DNA of 64,000 nucleotides from Pinus tabuliformis (lineage: Eukaryota; Streptophyta; Pinopsida; Pinales; Pinaceae): NCBI GenBank assembly GCA_031772625.1, contig CM062807.1, forward strand, positions 1,149,149,007-1,149,213,006, written 5' to 3'. Each line of letters opens with the position of its first letter. Position 1 is the first letter of the stretch. A program made the position numbers and the translations under genes. Shown one piece after another: positions 1-10,500 of this stretch. Below the pieces are notes generated by a model that searched no databases, had not been told where the DNA came from, and saw only the letters and a program-made list of their open reading frames with translations.

Positions 1-446
1 TCACAGTCTCACCTCTCTGTTTCTCGCTCAGAGAATACACATCTATTACACAGCCTCAATACAATACCCTCATACAAAGAGAGGGGTTTCCTTCTAGGGA
101 AAAAAAAACCCTAAACTAAACATAAGTTCTACCGTCAGATCATCCGCCTAATGAACGGCCCAAATTGGCTAGTAATTACTATACTTTTACAAGGCAATTT
201 TACATATGTTTTTAGCTTCGGGGCCGCTACCCCCAAAACCCCTTCAGGGGGACCGCTGGCCCCCAGATCCCCTAGCGGGGGGGATCGCCCCCCCCCCCCC
301 GGGAACCCCTGCGGGGGGGACAAGTCCCCCCCCCCCCCGCACCCCCTCGCATGGAGGGGTGCACAAACTTCCTGGGGTATACATCCAGCTGAAACAAAGA
401 CCTCTAAATAATCATGCTCCACACCCAACACTAGTTTCACTTCAAT
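1..446. other. Left flank, with a G/C-rich block
   Basis: No gene is seen here. Positions 216-360 form a very G/C-rich block made of short alternating runs of C and G (motifs such as GGGGGACC and CCCCCGCGGGG-like words), unlike the AT-rich surroundings. Such blocks occur in the LTRs of some plant Ty1/copia elements, so this may be an LTR fragment, but no terminal repeat, primer site or coding region is visible to confirm it. Open frames here are proline-rich by composition only. Positions 431-451 match the reverse complement of about 27949-27969 and are the outermost tip of the left palindrome arm. Confidence 0.4.
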
Positions 447-451
447 CTGAT
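447..451. repeat. Target-site duplication CTGAT, left copy
   Basis: CTGAT directly abuts the left LTR and is repeated exactly at 15418-15422. This marks a single clean integration of the 15-kb Athila-type element. Confidence 0.95.
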
Positions 452-2598
452 TGGTGGGCTCCAGTATTGTAGCAATAATGCTACAACTCCTGGAGCTTCC
501 TATCTCTAATTTTATCAACCCGGTAGTTCGTACAAACTTGGAAGCGACGGTGCTGTATTCACAAGTACTAGCTCTTGTCGCAGTTGTCACTTGGTCAGCT
601 GGCACAAGTCCGCTAGGGCTCAAGCCAACTTCTATAGGCTCACAGAAGAAGCTTTATGAATGATGGACGAAAGCTAACTCAAAGGAGACTAGTCTATTTG
701 CAAAAAGAAACTGAAAGCCAACAAAGCATGAAAACCCTAGTAAACCCTAATTTGACTAGCTAGACCCTAACTATGCAAAACTGTGAATGAAACTACTACC
801 ACTAATGCCATTACTTGTAGTGAGCTGAAATACATGCATCTAAGCTACTTGCATCTGAAAAGACATGTTTTTGTATTTTTTCATTAAGTGGTTGGATTTG
901 TTGTGATGATGCTTTTGATTAGGGTTTGGTTGCGCAGGAGCGCTTGGAATGGAAGGAAAGCATGGGCAAGGTCAGGATGGCTAGGGGAGGTCCCAGAGGG
1001 TCTCTAGCATCAGGCCACAGAAGTCTACCACGTTCGGATGCTCAGCAACCGAGTTTGCAGGCTTCTACAGGAAGTCTGCAGGGGATCCTACAGGAAACTC
1101 AGGGATTTCTACAGGAAGTCTGTACAATTCTACAGGATGTTTGGCCGTGGAATTTTTGGGAGATGGTGAAGTGTTGGAGTGGTGTGGGAGGATTGGTGAG
1201 ATGGAGATGGAGCTGGTGATGGCTCAGGAGCAGAAAAATCAGATGGAGGAAGAGTGCATGCAGTGGTTTGATGGTTGGAAGGATGGGATCAACGAAAGTG
1301 TAAGTAAATGGAGCTAAGTGATTAATGGATGAGTTGGAGGGTAAATGAGTTGGACAGAGGCTGAGTAGGTGGATTGAGGAGAGATCAAGAAGAAGAAGAA
1401 GGAAGTGGAATGATATGGAGCAGCGTAAATGAAACAAATGACTTATGCACCAAAAACGAGAATTCATTAACCTATGATAACTGTGCCATGAAACCTATGA
1501 ACAGCAATGGAAAACCAAGAAATGAAACTCGTGCATGGAAGTGAAATGTAGAAGTATGGTTCAATATCAAGAGTGCATGGATGGATCTTCAACGAAAATG
1601 TCTATGTTGCAGCTTGCATGGAAGTGAGAAGAACTGCGTTTCTTTTTGGTGGTTGGTTATGGACTGCACCCCAATCCCTAAGAGAGATGGCAGTGAGCTT
1701 GAACAACCTTTTGCTGGAGCTCCAATAAATTATAACTATCCTCCTATCGAATCTAAGCAACTGAAACAAATTCACCATAAACTAATCCTATCTAAGCTCA
1801 TGAAAAGGACTAAATTAACAGACTGTAAATTCGAATTGCATGTTAAAGTAAAAACTCAAAGTGCTGGAACGAAATGCAAACAACATTACAACACCGAGGA
1901 GATCTATTGCTCTCAGGTTGGGCCCTAACCTGAGAGCTATAGCTCCCTTAGAAACTCAGAATGAGATCAAAATCTGCCTGCCTTTATTCATAAACGAAAG
2001 TCTGATGTCATGCCAAAACTGGCTTACAAAAGGAACAAACACCGAGCTGTAGCTCGTACTTCCAAATTACAAGAGAAATACAAAAGTTCAAAAAGCTCCT
2101 ATCCAAGGCTACGGCCTCAGTATTTATGCAAAATGATCATCCAACAGGTGTCCTTGATTTGTGGAGCTCGGTTGTCCAACTGAAGGTTAAACTGCTGATC
2201 CTGTAGGACAGTTATAACTGTTGTTCCTGTAGAACAGTTATAACTGTTGTTCCTGTAGAACAGTTGGCTGCCTCTAAGCTCGGTGGGGAGATGGATTGGA
2301 GCTCGGAGCTATGGTGGGAATTACGAGGAAGGTCCCCAAGACCGTGGACATCCTCTCCTAAAAGCCAGCAGTGCCACCTCATTGTCACCTTGTCTCCTTT
2401 TTCGTGGTCTTTGCTCCCTTTTAATGCCAAAACCTGAAATCATCATGAATTAGTCACGTGGATAGAATGCCTACCCTTCTTCCTACAAACAACACGAATA
2501 AACCAAGAAATGAATGCATAAGCAATAAAAAATGAATGGTTTGAGCAGAGCAAGTAGGCCAAATGAGCCCAAATTGTACCAAAAATTGGGGCTCATCA
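452..2598 (-). repeat. 3' LTR of the Athila-type element
   Basis: A direct repeat of 13271-15417, beginning TGGTGGGCTCC and ending GGGGCTCATCA on the plus strand. It carries seven copies of the element's CCTGTAG/CTACAGG motif, clustered at about 1062-1140 and 2198-2260. Open frames within it are not credible genes. Confidence 0.95.
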
Positions 2599-2610
2599 TC
2601 ACCCCCCAGC
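2599..2610 (-). promoter_or_regulatory. Polypurine tract of the Athila-type element
   Basis: On the minus strand this reads GCTGGGGGGTGA directly upstream of the 3' LTR (TGATGAGCC...). It is the expected priming site for plus-strand DNA synthesis. An equivalent tract lies at the same place in the second Athila-type element at 63918. Confidence 0.8.
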
Positions 2611-2637
2611 TAAACTATTTGCTCATCCTTGAGAAAC

Positions 2638-3792
2638 TTAGTCAAAATATTCATCCTTCATTGCTTTCACTGCTTCCCTTGCATCCCAAGGCTCTGTGGT
2701 GGTGTCTTCTCTGTGGATATGAAACCCTGCTTTCCTGTTCACCTCTTCCCATTGTTGATTGTCATATTCCTCTGTATTGCCTTCAGTCATTCCTAGCAGT
2801 AGTGGTGGGCTAAGTTTAAGGCCTATCCAGCTGGCCTGGAGGCTTTGCATGGATTTCTTGTAAAGTTCAACTCTTTCCAAAGCTTCCCTCATCCGAGTGG
2901 GGGTATGGTACTCTCGGATCTTCAAGCTGTGTGCCAGGGTATTCCATCTGCGTGCACATGCTTGGGCAACATTTTCTCCCAACAACCTTTCCATGTCTTC
3001 AAAGTGAGCTATGGCTTGGGCCTGTTGGTCCATAAATCTCAAGGAAGTTGTGGGATCTGTAGCCAACTGTTGGTGGGCTGAGATGAGTGCCACCGGATCC
3101 TCTACTTCTGGTCGAATGAACAGTGGCTCGCTCACTTCTCGGTTCATGACCGATTTTGCTTCAGCTGCTCTTTGATCCTCATGGTTTAACCATGAGGCGA
3201 ACGCCATCAATTGCATATCCCCCAAAGCAATATTGGGATCCCAGGAGACTTCATTAGGCAAAGCCAAATTGTGGAGGTAAAACTCTGCTAATTTGGCTTT
3301 GTCTTCTGACGAACTAGTGCTGCACAACTCATAAAATTGTTGTGGGATTTGGATATGTGAAATACCTCTTTGTGCCAGGGTGTTTATTTGGAACTGCAGC
3401 CATTGATCTTTTAAGAACAATCCATAGGATTTTGCAGGTGTTCTGCACTGAATGGCCTCCATGGCCCAACTGGCCATGCAAGCCAATTGTGTTTCCTTTT
3501 GTTGCAGCTGTTCTCTTAGGGCTTGCACTTCAATTTTTGTTTGCTGTTCTGCTTCCTGTAGAAGTGTCATTGGCCCTTCAAGGCTGATGGTCAGCTCCTT
3601 TTTGCTTTGTTGTTCATTTGTGATATCCTTGGAGGATGTTCCTGCCCCTGCCTTTAGTTCTTGTAGCTGCAATCTCAGCTTCTGATTTTCTTCCTGTAGA
3701 AGCACACGTTGGCAATTAGCCACATGTTTAGCCATGGTGAATTCACTCCTGACCTCCTTGAGTTGCTCTTGTAAAGGGCCTATGTCCGCCAC
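2638..3792 (-). CDS. Extra (envelope-position) coding segment, coiled-coil rich
   Basis: A 384-codon open segment in the region downstream of integrase, just inside the 3' LTR. The N-terminal ~130 residues are rich in Leu, Glu, Gln and Lys with heptad-like spacing (words such as LLQEENQKLRLQLQELK), which predicts a coiled coil. The rest is mixed alpha-helical and soluble-looking, with no clear signal peptide or membrane segment, so there is no direct support for an envelope protein. Copies of the CCTGTAG motif contribute LLQE/LQEAE words. No match to a named protein family was recognised. It belongs to the element, not the host. Confidence 0.55.
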   Translation of the reverse strand: MADIGPLQEQLKEVRSEFTMAKHVANCQRVLLQEENQKLRLQLQELKAGAGTSSKDITNEQQSKKELTISLEGPMTLLQEAEQQTKIEVQALREQLQQKETQLACMASWAMEAIQCRTPAKSYGLFLKDQWLQFQINTLAQRGISHIQIPQQFYELCSTSSSEDKAKLAEFYLHNLALPNEVSWDPNIALGDMQLMAFASWLNHEDQRAAEAKSVMNREVSEPLFIRPEVEDPVALISAHQQLATDPTTSLRFMDQQAQAIAHFEDMERLLGENVAQACARRWNTLAHSLKIREYHTPTRMREALERVELYKKSMQSLQASWIGLKLSPPLLLGMTEGNTEEYDNQQWEEVNRKAGFHIHREDTTTEPWDAREAVKAMKDEYFD

Positions 3793-3810
3793 ACCCTTTG
3801 GTTTGGCGAT

Positions 3811-4128
3811 CTACATCCATGTGTGGGAACGGACTCTTTCTTTCTCTAGTTCAAAAAATAGAGGCACAGTAAATTTCTGCGGTATGATTTTGCCCGCCTC
3901 TAAAAAGGTGTAGTATGAATTCAGATTAGGTGAAGGGCTAGGTTCTGGTATATGTTCTCTTTCTATCTCTTCAGGCGGTTCTACCTCACCCTCCCTTGGT
4001 GGTGATGAGGGTCCTTCTCCTTCCTTCTTTTTCGTTTCCTGTAGCCGGGCCAGAGTATCCTGTAGAACATTTTCAGCTTCCTGTAGCCGCGTTTGTTCAG
4101 TCAACAGGTCTAACCTTTCTTGCCACAT
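3811..4128 (-). CDS. Extra coding segment, coiled-coil fragment of the Athila-type element
   Basis: A 105-codon open segment between two longer ones. The start is Gln/Glu/Leu rich (LTEQTRLQEAENVLQDTLARLQETKKK), again a probable coiled coil built partly on repeated CCTGTAG motifs, then comes an acidic, proline-containing stretch. It is part of the coding region after integrase. Whether it is translated alone, or is part of a longer spliced or read-through product, cannot be told from the DNA. Confidence 0.4.
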   Translation of the reverse strand: MWQERLDLLTEQTRLQEAENVLQDTLARLQETKKKEGEGPSSPPREGEVEPPEEIEREHIPEPSPSPNLNSYYTFLEAGKIIPQKFTVPLFFELEKERVRSHTWM

Positions 4129-4308
4129 GTTTTTCTTTGGACTCCCCTTCTCATAGGTGACTGTGATCCTAGAGGGTGACTTTTCCTTGGGAGAAGCAGG
4201 TGTATCTTCGATGACGATCGGGCTGCTGGATTGAGGCTGTGGTTTGCCCGTCTTTATCCTAACACTTCTTCGAGCCTTAAAGTATAGAGGGGTCTCCCTC
4301 TTCCTCTT

Positions 4309-5547
4309 TTATTTTGGCTTAGGTGGCGTGCTGAGGCCAGCTAATATAGCTACTGCCTCCCGTGCTAGAATGTCCACCTTCTTCTCTTTGGGTTTTTCCT
4401 TTTCGGGGCTTCCTGTAGAAGCCTGTTTCTGCAATTTCGGGCTTCCTGTAGAAGCCTTTGTCTCCGTTTTTGGGCTTCCTGTAGAAGCCTGTTTTTGCTT
4501 TCCTGTAGACACAGGTGTCTCCACCTCTGCTTGCTTGCCTGCCTGAGTTTTGCTTTTTTCTTTGGTTGCAGGTGCTGTTGAGGTACTTGGGCTGACGTGG
4601 ACCACCTCAGCTTTGTCCATTCTGCTCTTCATCCTCTTTTCCCTTGCTGACAGGATAGGTGTGCCACCTTTTTCTTTGTCCTCCTTTTCCTCATGCTTCT
4701 TCCTTTGTTCTTTCTTCTGTACTGTTGTCGGGGTCTCTTGGCCTTCTTCTCTCTGTCCCTCGGCCACTGCTTCTTGTTCCTCACCGCTGGAGGAACCCGT
4801 TTCTTCGATCAACATCTTAATGTCCCCATCTTTTGTTAAATTCCGGAAGGATTCCCATGAGAGGGGGACCTTATATGAGTGCAATGCATCTTCCACAAGA
4901 AGCTTGATCAACCCATGGTGGGCTCTCTGATCTGGTATACCCTCTTTCAGCTTTGTGGCACACTCCATTAGAGACTGCAGTAGGTAATAAGGGATGATCA
5001 GTTTTTGTTCTACAGGAATGTCAATTCGGTGCCTCAATTCAGTGAGCAGCCGAAAGTGATATGCGTACACGATGCTGAAACAGCCTTCACAAGTGATATA
5101 TTTCATGATTTGCAAACTGACTTCGTTCCATGGTGGCAACAGGCTCGTTCTTCGCACCCCATTTTTGTCCTCCGAGAATTCTTCCTCAGGTGGAAAGAAT
5201 TCTTTCTTTGCCTGCTGGCTCAGCTTTCTTTCTTCCTTATCCCACGGCAAACCCATAGGAAGTTCTGTGATCCGACTGATATGTTCCGGGGTGAGCTTGA
5301 GGCTTAGACCTCTGAAGTTCACTGTGGCCAGTGTCTGAGATTTAGGCTTCAGAGCCTGCAAGAATTCTTCGGCCACTTCATCATCGTAACCCTGCAGCTT
5401 ATCACAAAAAGGCATCCATTGTGCTCTGGTGAAGAGCTCTACCACTGCCGGGTTTTCCCTTAGTTTAGTTGAATCAGTGGGTTCCCGTCTTATAAACCCA
5501 CCCGGCATGATGAACACGGTCGTTTTAATTAAAGGTGGCAAATGCAA
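4309..5547 (-). CDS. Extra (ORF2-type) coding segment of the Athila-type element
   Basis: A 412-codon open segment. Residues ~15-230 are a compact alpha-helical domain (RAQWMPFCDKLQGYDDEVAEEF early, PYYLLQSLMECATKLKEG later). By pattern memory it resembles the plant-transposon domain often annotated beside Athila elements (Pfam Transposase_32 type); this is an inference that a profile search would settle. Residues ~240-400 are low complexity and charged, with STGSP-containing repeats. Those repeats are encoded by successive copies of the element's TTCCTGTAGAA motif at 4408-4505. A second methionine at residue 14 (MPGGFIRRE) is an alternative start. No transmembrane segment is seen. Confidence 0.6.
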   Translation of the reverse strand: MHLPPLIKTTVFIMPGGFIRREPTDSTKLRENPAVVELFTRAQWMPFCDKLQGYDDEVAEEFLQALKPKSQTLATVNFRGLSLKLTPEHISRITELPMGLPWDKEERKLSQQAKKEFFPPEEEFSEDKNGVRRTSLLPPWNEVSLQIMKYITCEGCFSIVYAYHFRLLTELRHRIDIPVEQKLIIPYYLLQSLMECATKLKEGIPDQRAHHGLIKLLVEDALHSYKVPLSWESFRNLTKDGDIKMLIEETGSSSGEEQEAVAEGQREEGQETPTTVQKKEQRKKHEEKEDKEKGGTPILSAREKRMKSRMDKAEVVHVSPSTSTAPATKEKSKTQAGKQAEVETPVSTGKQKQASTGSPKTETKASTGSPKLQKQASTGSPEKEKPKEKKVDILAREAVAILAGLSTPPKPK

Positions 5548-7251
5548 AAGAGATTTGGTCTATTAAGACAGAGCATGCACATAATCCACAAAATTCAACA
5601 CAGTCTACTTATACCGACATCCTGTAGAACGACAGTATAGGCACAGCAAACAACAATTCCACCAATATCTTTATGACCCGACTGTGGACAATGGTCTTGC
5701 CACTTCTACTAACCAGTTGCATGAAGAGTTCAGGATTACCTCTTTAATTGGCCACCTTTTTTCGTGAGGCACCCGCTTCCCTGTAGATGACTGTGTTCTT
5801 GTAGACTGCGTTCCTGTAGACTGCGTTCCTGTAGAACTGTGTTCCTGTAGAAGCAGTGCGCAATTCTCGGGGAGGACTGTAGTTGGCCCGCGCTCGAGGT
5901 GTGCTTTACCGGCTTTCTGGTAGCCAACAGCTCGGCGTATCAAACTGCAGAGGAGATCAGAATAGCCACTCGAGTTTGAAGTGTTGGATGATAAATGCAT
6001 GCGCATGATCTAGCCGATTAGATTTTGAATCGGCGCAATCCGTGGCGCGGGGGACGAGCTATCCCCACCGGACCGTTGGGCGATGTCATCCATCATCCGC
6101 CTGCGTATTCACTTGCTGCCGCATCCATTCCCACAGATTTGCCGCCGCCTTTTCCTGTTAAACTCATGCTTCTGACGAGAGTGTTCTCACGTGCGTGCCG
6201 TTCATTCTCTTTGTCGTGGCCGCCACCCAAACATCCAATTACACTTTAACTAGCCGACGTGGCCAGTCGACTGGCCATACGGCCGCTCAACCATTCAATT
6301 TTACGCTATGCAAACAATTTCAAAGTAAAATTCATGCGATTTGATGGAAGGAAGGGTTGAGACACTTACCTGCGTGGCTGCACACGATTTTTCCAGTTCT
6401 TGGACGATGGTGAGTGGATCTACCTGCTGCATGCGACTTACACAGACCCGGAGGCTCGTGGTTACAGGCTGCCAACGATGGAGTGGATGTTTTGCTTGCA
6501 TGCGCCCGCGTTTCATTTCAGATGGCGGTGCTGTGAATGGTATCCACTCGAGCAGGTTGAACTGTTACAGGATTCCCGCGAGGTGTCTCGTAACAGTCCT
6601 TTCTCCTTGGGTGCATGCTGCACGACGGAGGTTCTGGCCTTTCAATCACGTTCCCGGAGCTCTTGATGCCTGCGGTATGAGATCCCAGCATTTGTTTAAC
6701 TTTGAAAATGGCTTTTCCCGCGAGAACTCATCGATCTTCTTTGTTGGTGCAGGGAACTTGGTCGCATGTCGACAAGGATGGTGGAGCAAGGTGACAGCAA
6801 TGTGCAAGGGTGCCAACAGAGGCTTGCATGCATCCAAACCAATCCATAGTCGCTAAATCTCCTTTTAAGATGAATTCTGGCCGTCCAAAACTCCTACAGG
6901 AAGTTTCCTGTAGAACACAGAGCTTCCTGTAGAAAGTTCGGCCTTCTTGTAGAAAGTCTGTACTTTCCTGTAGAAAATCCGCGCCTTCCTGTAGAAAGAC
7001 TGCATCTTCCTGTAGAAAGACAGCATCTTCCTGTAGAAGATTCAAACCATGATAAAATTGCACATACCTTGAAAAAACATGGGTACCCTTGGAGGAGGTG
7101 CTGGTGAGGTTCCTTGACAGCATGATAAGGACCCTTGGCTTTGAGTTGAAGGGCTTCCTCTCCTCCATAGAACATCTGCAACCTGCATGCAATTTTACCA
7201 TATTTTGCTTATTGTTTTTTTTATCTCTTTTTTTCTCTTTTTTTTTTTTTG
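5548..7251. other. Non-coding spacer with CCTGTAG arrays and a G/C-rich block
   Basis: This lies between gag-pol and the extra coding region. Two arrays of the CCTGTAG motif lie at 5776-5850 (four exact copies plus one variant) and 6892-7045 (seven exact copies plus a variant, about every 20 bases in the latter). Positions 6008-6290 are noticeably richer in G/C than the rest of the element, with CpG-containing words and no obvious frame; a captured host or promoter fragment is possible but unproven. Frames here, including one giving repeated LQEDAVF-like words, are by-products of the motif array. Confidence 0.6.
6892..7045. repeat. Dense TTCCTGTAGAA array
   Basis: Seven exact CCTGTAG/CTACAGG copies plus a CTTGTAG variant within about 155 bp. 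The spacer lengths between copies vary, so this is not a simple tandem satellite. The first copy is in the opposite orientation, giving a small inverted pair with its neighbour. Confidence 0.9.
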
Positions 7252-7503
7252 AAAGATAACAGGGGCGCCTCAAAGAGGTTTTCACCCGTGCCATCTGCCC
7301 TGAGCGCCTCAGAGAGGTTTTCACTCAAGGATCTTTTTCACCTTTTCTCTTTTTTTTTGAAAGACAATAGGGGCGCCTCAATGAGGTTTTCACCCCTACT
7401 ACCTGCCTTGGGCGCCTCAGAGAGGTTTTCACCCAAGGATCTTTATTTTTTCTTTTTTCTTTTTTTCTTTTTTCTCTTTTTTTTTATTTTTATTTTTTAT
7501 CCT
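7252..7503. repeat. GCGCCTCA..GAGGTTTTCACC tandem block and T-rich tract
   Basis: Four imperfect copies of a ~25-bp unit (GCGCCTCAAAGAGGTTTTCA and variants) at about 7264, 7299, 7370 and 7408 are arranged as two ~105-bp doublets separated by T-rich runs. Each unit can fold, because CCTC and GAGG are separated by about three bases. Positions 7441-7500 are almost pure T/C. The block lies just past the end of gag-pol in element orientation. Confidence 0.85.
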
Positions 7504-10500
7504 TCAGGGTATGCCAGAGGCAGAGGCAGAACCCTTCTCTATGACCAATACAGATTTCTCTATAGTTTTGATGAACTCTTGTCTTGAGAGAGGTCTCCTG
7601 TAGATCTTCAAACGATGCCCATTGACAAGCATGGGAATGGCTTCCTCATCAATGGTTCGAATGAGGACAGATCCATTGTCATGGCATTTCTCCACTGCAT
7701 ATGGTCCTAGCCATCTGGTTCTCAGCTTCCCCTTGAAATCTTTGTATCTGGAGTCATACAACAAAGCCCAATCTCCCGGCTGAAATTGCTTGTCATGGAG
7801 ATGTTGGTCCTGCCACACCTTTCTCTGAAGTTGAACCACTTCTGAGTGAAGGAGGGCCTGCATTCGGTGCTCATCCAGGCCATTCAGCTGCAGTAGCCTT
7901 TCTTGTTGTGCATAGCTGAGATCTAGGTCCAGCTGAGCTGCCATCCTCAAAGTGTTGTATTCAAACTCAATGGACAGCAAAGCTCTCTTCCCATAGACCA
8001 GCTCATACGGTGTGAAGCCAGTGGTGGTCTTCCAAGTGGTGTTGTAAGCCCATGTGGCTTCAACCAGGCGATCTGCCCAGTCCTTTCTGCTGCTGCTCAC
8101 CACTTTAGTCAAGATCCCTTCTAATGCTCTATTGGTGACTTCCACCTGCCCATTTGCTTGAGGGTGATAAGGGGTGGAAGTCCTATGCTTGATCTTGTGA
8201 TGAGCCAGGAGATCTTCAACCAGGTTGGAGGTGAACTGGCTCCCTTGATCGGTGACCAGCTCTCTTGGATAGCCAAACTTGTAGAAGATGTTTTCTCTTA
8301 GGAACTCGGCCACCTTTTCTTCTGTTGCTGCTTTGATTGCTTTGGTCTCTACCGACTTTGTCAAATAGTCAGTACACACAATGATGTAAGTCCTTTGCCT
8401 CGAAGAGGGGTTGATTGGGCCCACAAAGTCCATGCCCCACTTCTCAAATGGCTCAAGAGTCACTTGAGGTTGGAGAGGCATCTCATCCCTTTGGGTCGGT
8501 TTCCCCATTCTTTGGCATTGGTCACACTGACTGACATATCTTCTGACATCTTGATGAAGTGTGGGCCAATAGTAGCCTGCCTGCAGGATTTTGAAGGCAG
8601 TTCTCTTTGCTGCAAAATGTCCTCCACAAGGCCCATCATGACAAGTGAGGAAAATATCAAAGACTTCATCCTCCCTTACACAACGCCTTAAGATCTGATC
8701 GGGGCCAAGCTTGAACAGATTGCCCCCGATCCAAGTAAATGAGGCACTTTTTCTGATGATTCTGCTCTTCTCTCTGGCAGATAGGTGTGGGGGGAACTGT
8801 GCTGAAACAAGATAGTTTGCTATATCAGCAAACCATGGAGAGAGTACTGAAATAGCAAACAGATGTTCATCGGGCATCTGGTCATCCACTGTTCCATCCT
8901 CATCTGCAGACAAATCCAATCTAGATAAAAATTCAGCAACAACATTTTCTCTACCTGGTTTGTCAACAATGGTCAAATCAAACTGCTGCAATAAAAGTAA
9001 CCATCTAATAATACGAGCATTCACATCTGGTTTATTCATTAAATATCTAATAGCAGCATGGTCAATATGTACAAAGGTTTGGTAACCAGTAATATAATGT
9101 CGGAACTTGTTCAGTGCATGGACCACAGCCAAGAATTCTTTCTCGGTTACAGTGTAATTCAGCTCAGCTTTGGACAAGTTTTTGCTAACAAAGTAAATGG
9201 CATATGGAAGTTTCTGCTCAACTTGTCCTAAAGCTGCACCTATGGCTTTGTTCGAGGCATCAGTGTGGATGTGGAAAGGTAGGGCCCAGTTTGGACCTCT
9301 CAGGATTGGGGCTGACACCAACTTGTCCTTTAATTCATTTAAAGCCCTCTGACAATCGTCAGTCCAATTAAACTCCACATCTTTTGCCAACAGGCCAAAC
9401 AATGGCAAGGCTAGCTTGCTGAAATCTTTAATGAATCTCCGGTAGTATCCTGCTAATCCCAAGAAACTCCGGACATCCCTGACCTTTTGAGGAGGTGGAA
9501 CCCTCTTGATGAGAGAAATTTTGTTAGGATCCACCTGCAATCCTTGGCAAGAAATGGTATGGCCTAGCACGGTCCCTTCTGTCATTAGGAATTCACATTT
9601 TTCAGGACTAAGGGACAAGTTCATCTCGGTGCATTTGGTTAGGACTTTTCCCAGGTTGGACAATGCTTCCTGGAAGTTGGCCCCATAAGGAGTAAAGTCA
9701 TCCATATAGATTTCTACTGCATCATGGACCAGCTCCGAGAAGATGCTCAAGACAGCTCTCTGAAAGGTAGCAGGAGCATTGCATAGCCCAAAGGGAAGGA
9801 CTCGATAGGCAAAGGTACCCCAAGGACAAGTGAAGGTGGTCTTATCTTGGTCTTCCGGGCTGATTTGGATTTGGTTGTACCCGCTAAACACATCCAGGAA
9901 AGAGAAGAACTTCTTTCCTGCCAGTCCATCCAACACTTGATCTATGAAAGGTAGAGGGAAATGGTCCTTCTTGGTAGCTTTGTTCAGTTCTCGGTAGTCC
10001 ACACAGATTCTCCATTTCCCATTTTTCTTGGGAACCAACACTAGAGGGGACACCCATTCACTATCTGAGATGGGGTAGATGAATCCGGCATCAAACAGTT
10101 TTTGCAATTCTTCCTTGACAATGTCCTTAAGGGCTGGATTCATTCTCCTCTGAGGTTGCCTAACCGGTTTACAATCCTCTTTGATGTATATATGATGGGT
10201 ACAGACCGAAGGATGGACTCCTTTCATTTCCTTATAGCTCCAAGCAAAAGCATCTAGGTGATTGGCCAACAGACTACACAGCTCCTTTTCCTGGGAAGGA
10301 GATAGGGAGGAGCTGATATTCAATGCTTTCTTAGGGCCGAACTCCACATTCTTAACTCTGGGAGCAACAGGGTTGGTTGTACAAAGATCCACTAAGGTGC
10401 TGGCTTGGGCATCCTCCACCAATTTCTCTAAGGGTAGTGTACTGGAAGGTGGATTCTGGATCAAGGTCTCGATCAAGTCATCCTCGGTTGGGGGGTCTCT

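Noticed and set aside
151-472. Proline-rich open frames at the left edge
   Set aside because: They come from the poly-C/poly-G composition; no start context, domain or conserved pattern supports a protein.
5671-6006. 111-codon minus-strand frame with STGTQST repeats
   Set aside because: The repeated words again derive from the motif array at 5776-5850; no domain recognised.
6646-7324. Minus-strand frames with repeated LQEDAVF or STGR words
   Set aside because: The repeats are the CCTGTAG motif array read in two frames; the spacer has no other coding sign.
7252-7445. CRISPR-like array
   Set aside because: Four imperfect, foldable units with T-rich spacing in a plant retroelement; spacer lengths and context do not fit CRISPR.
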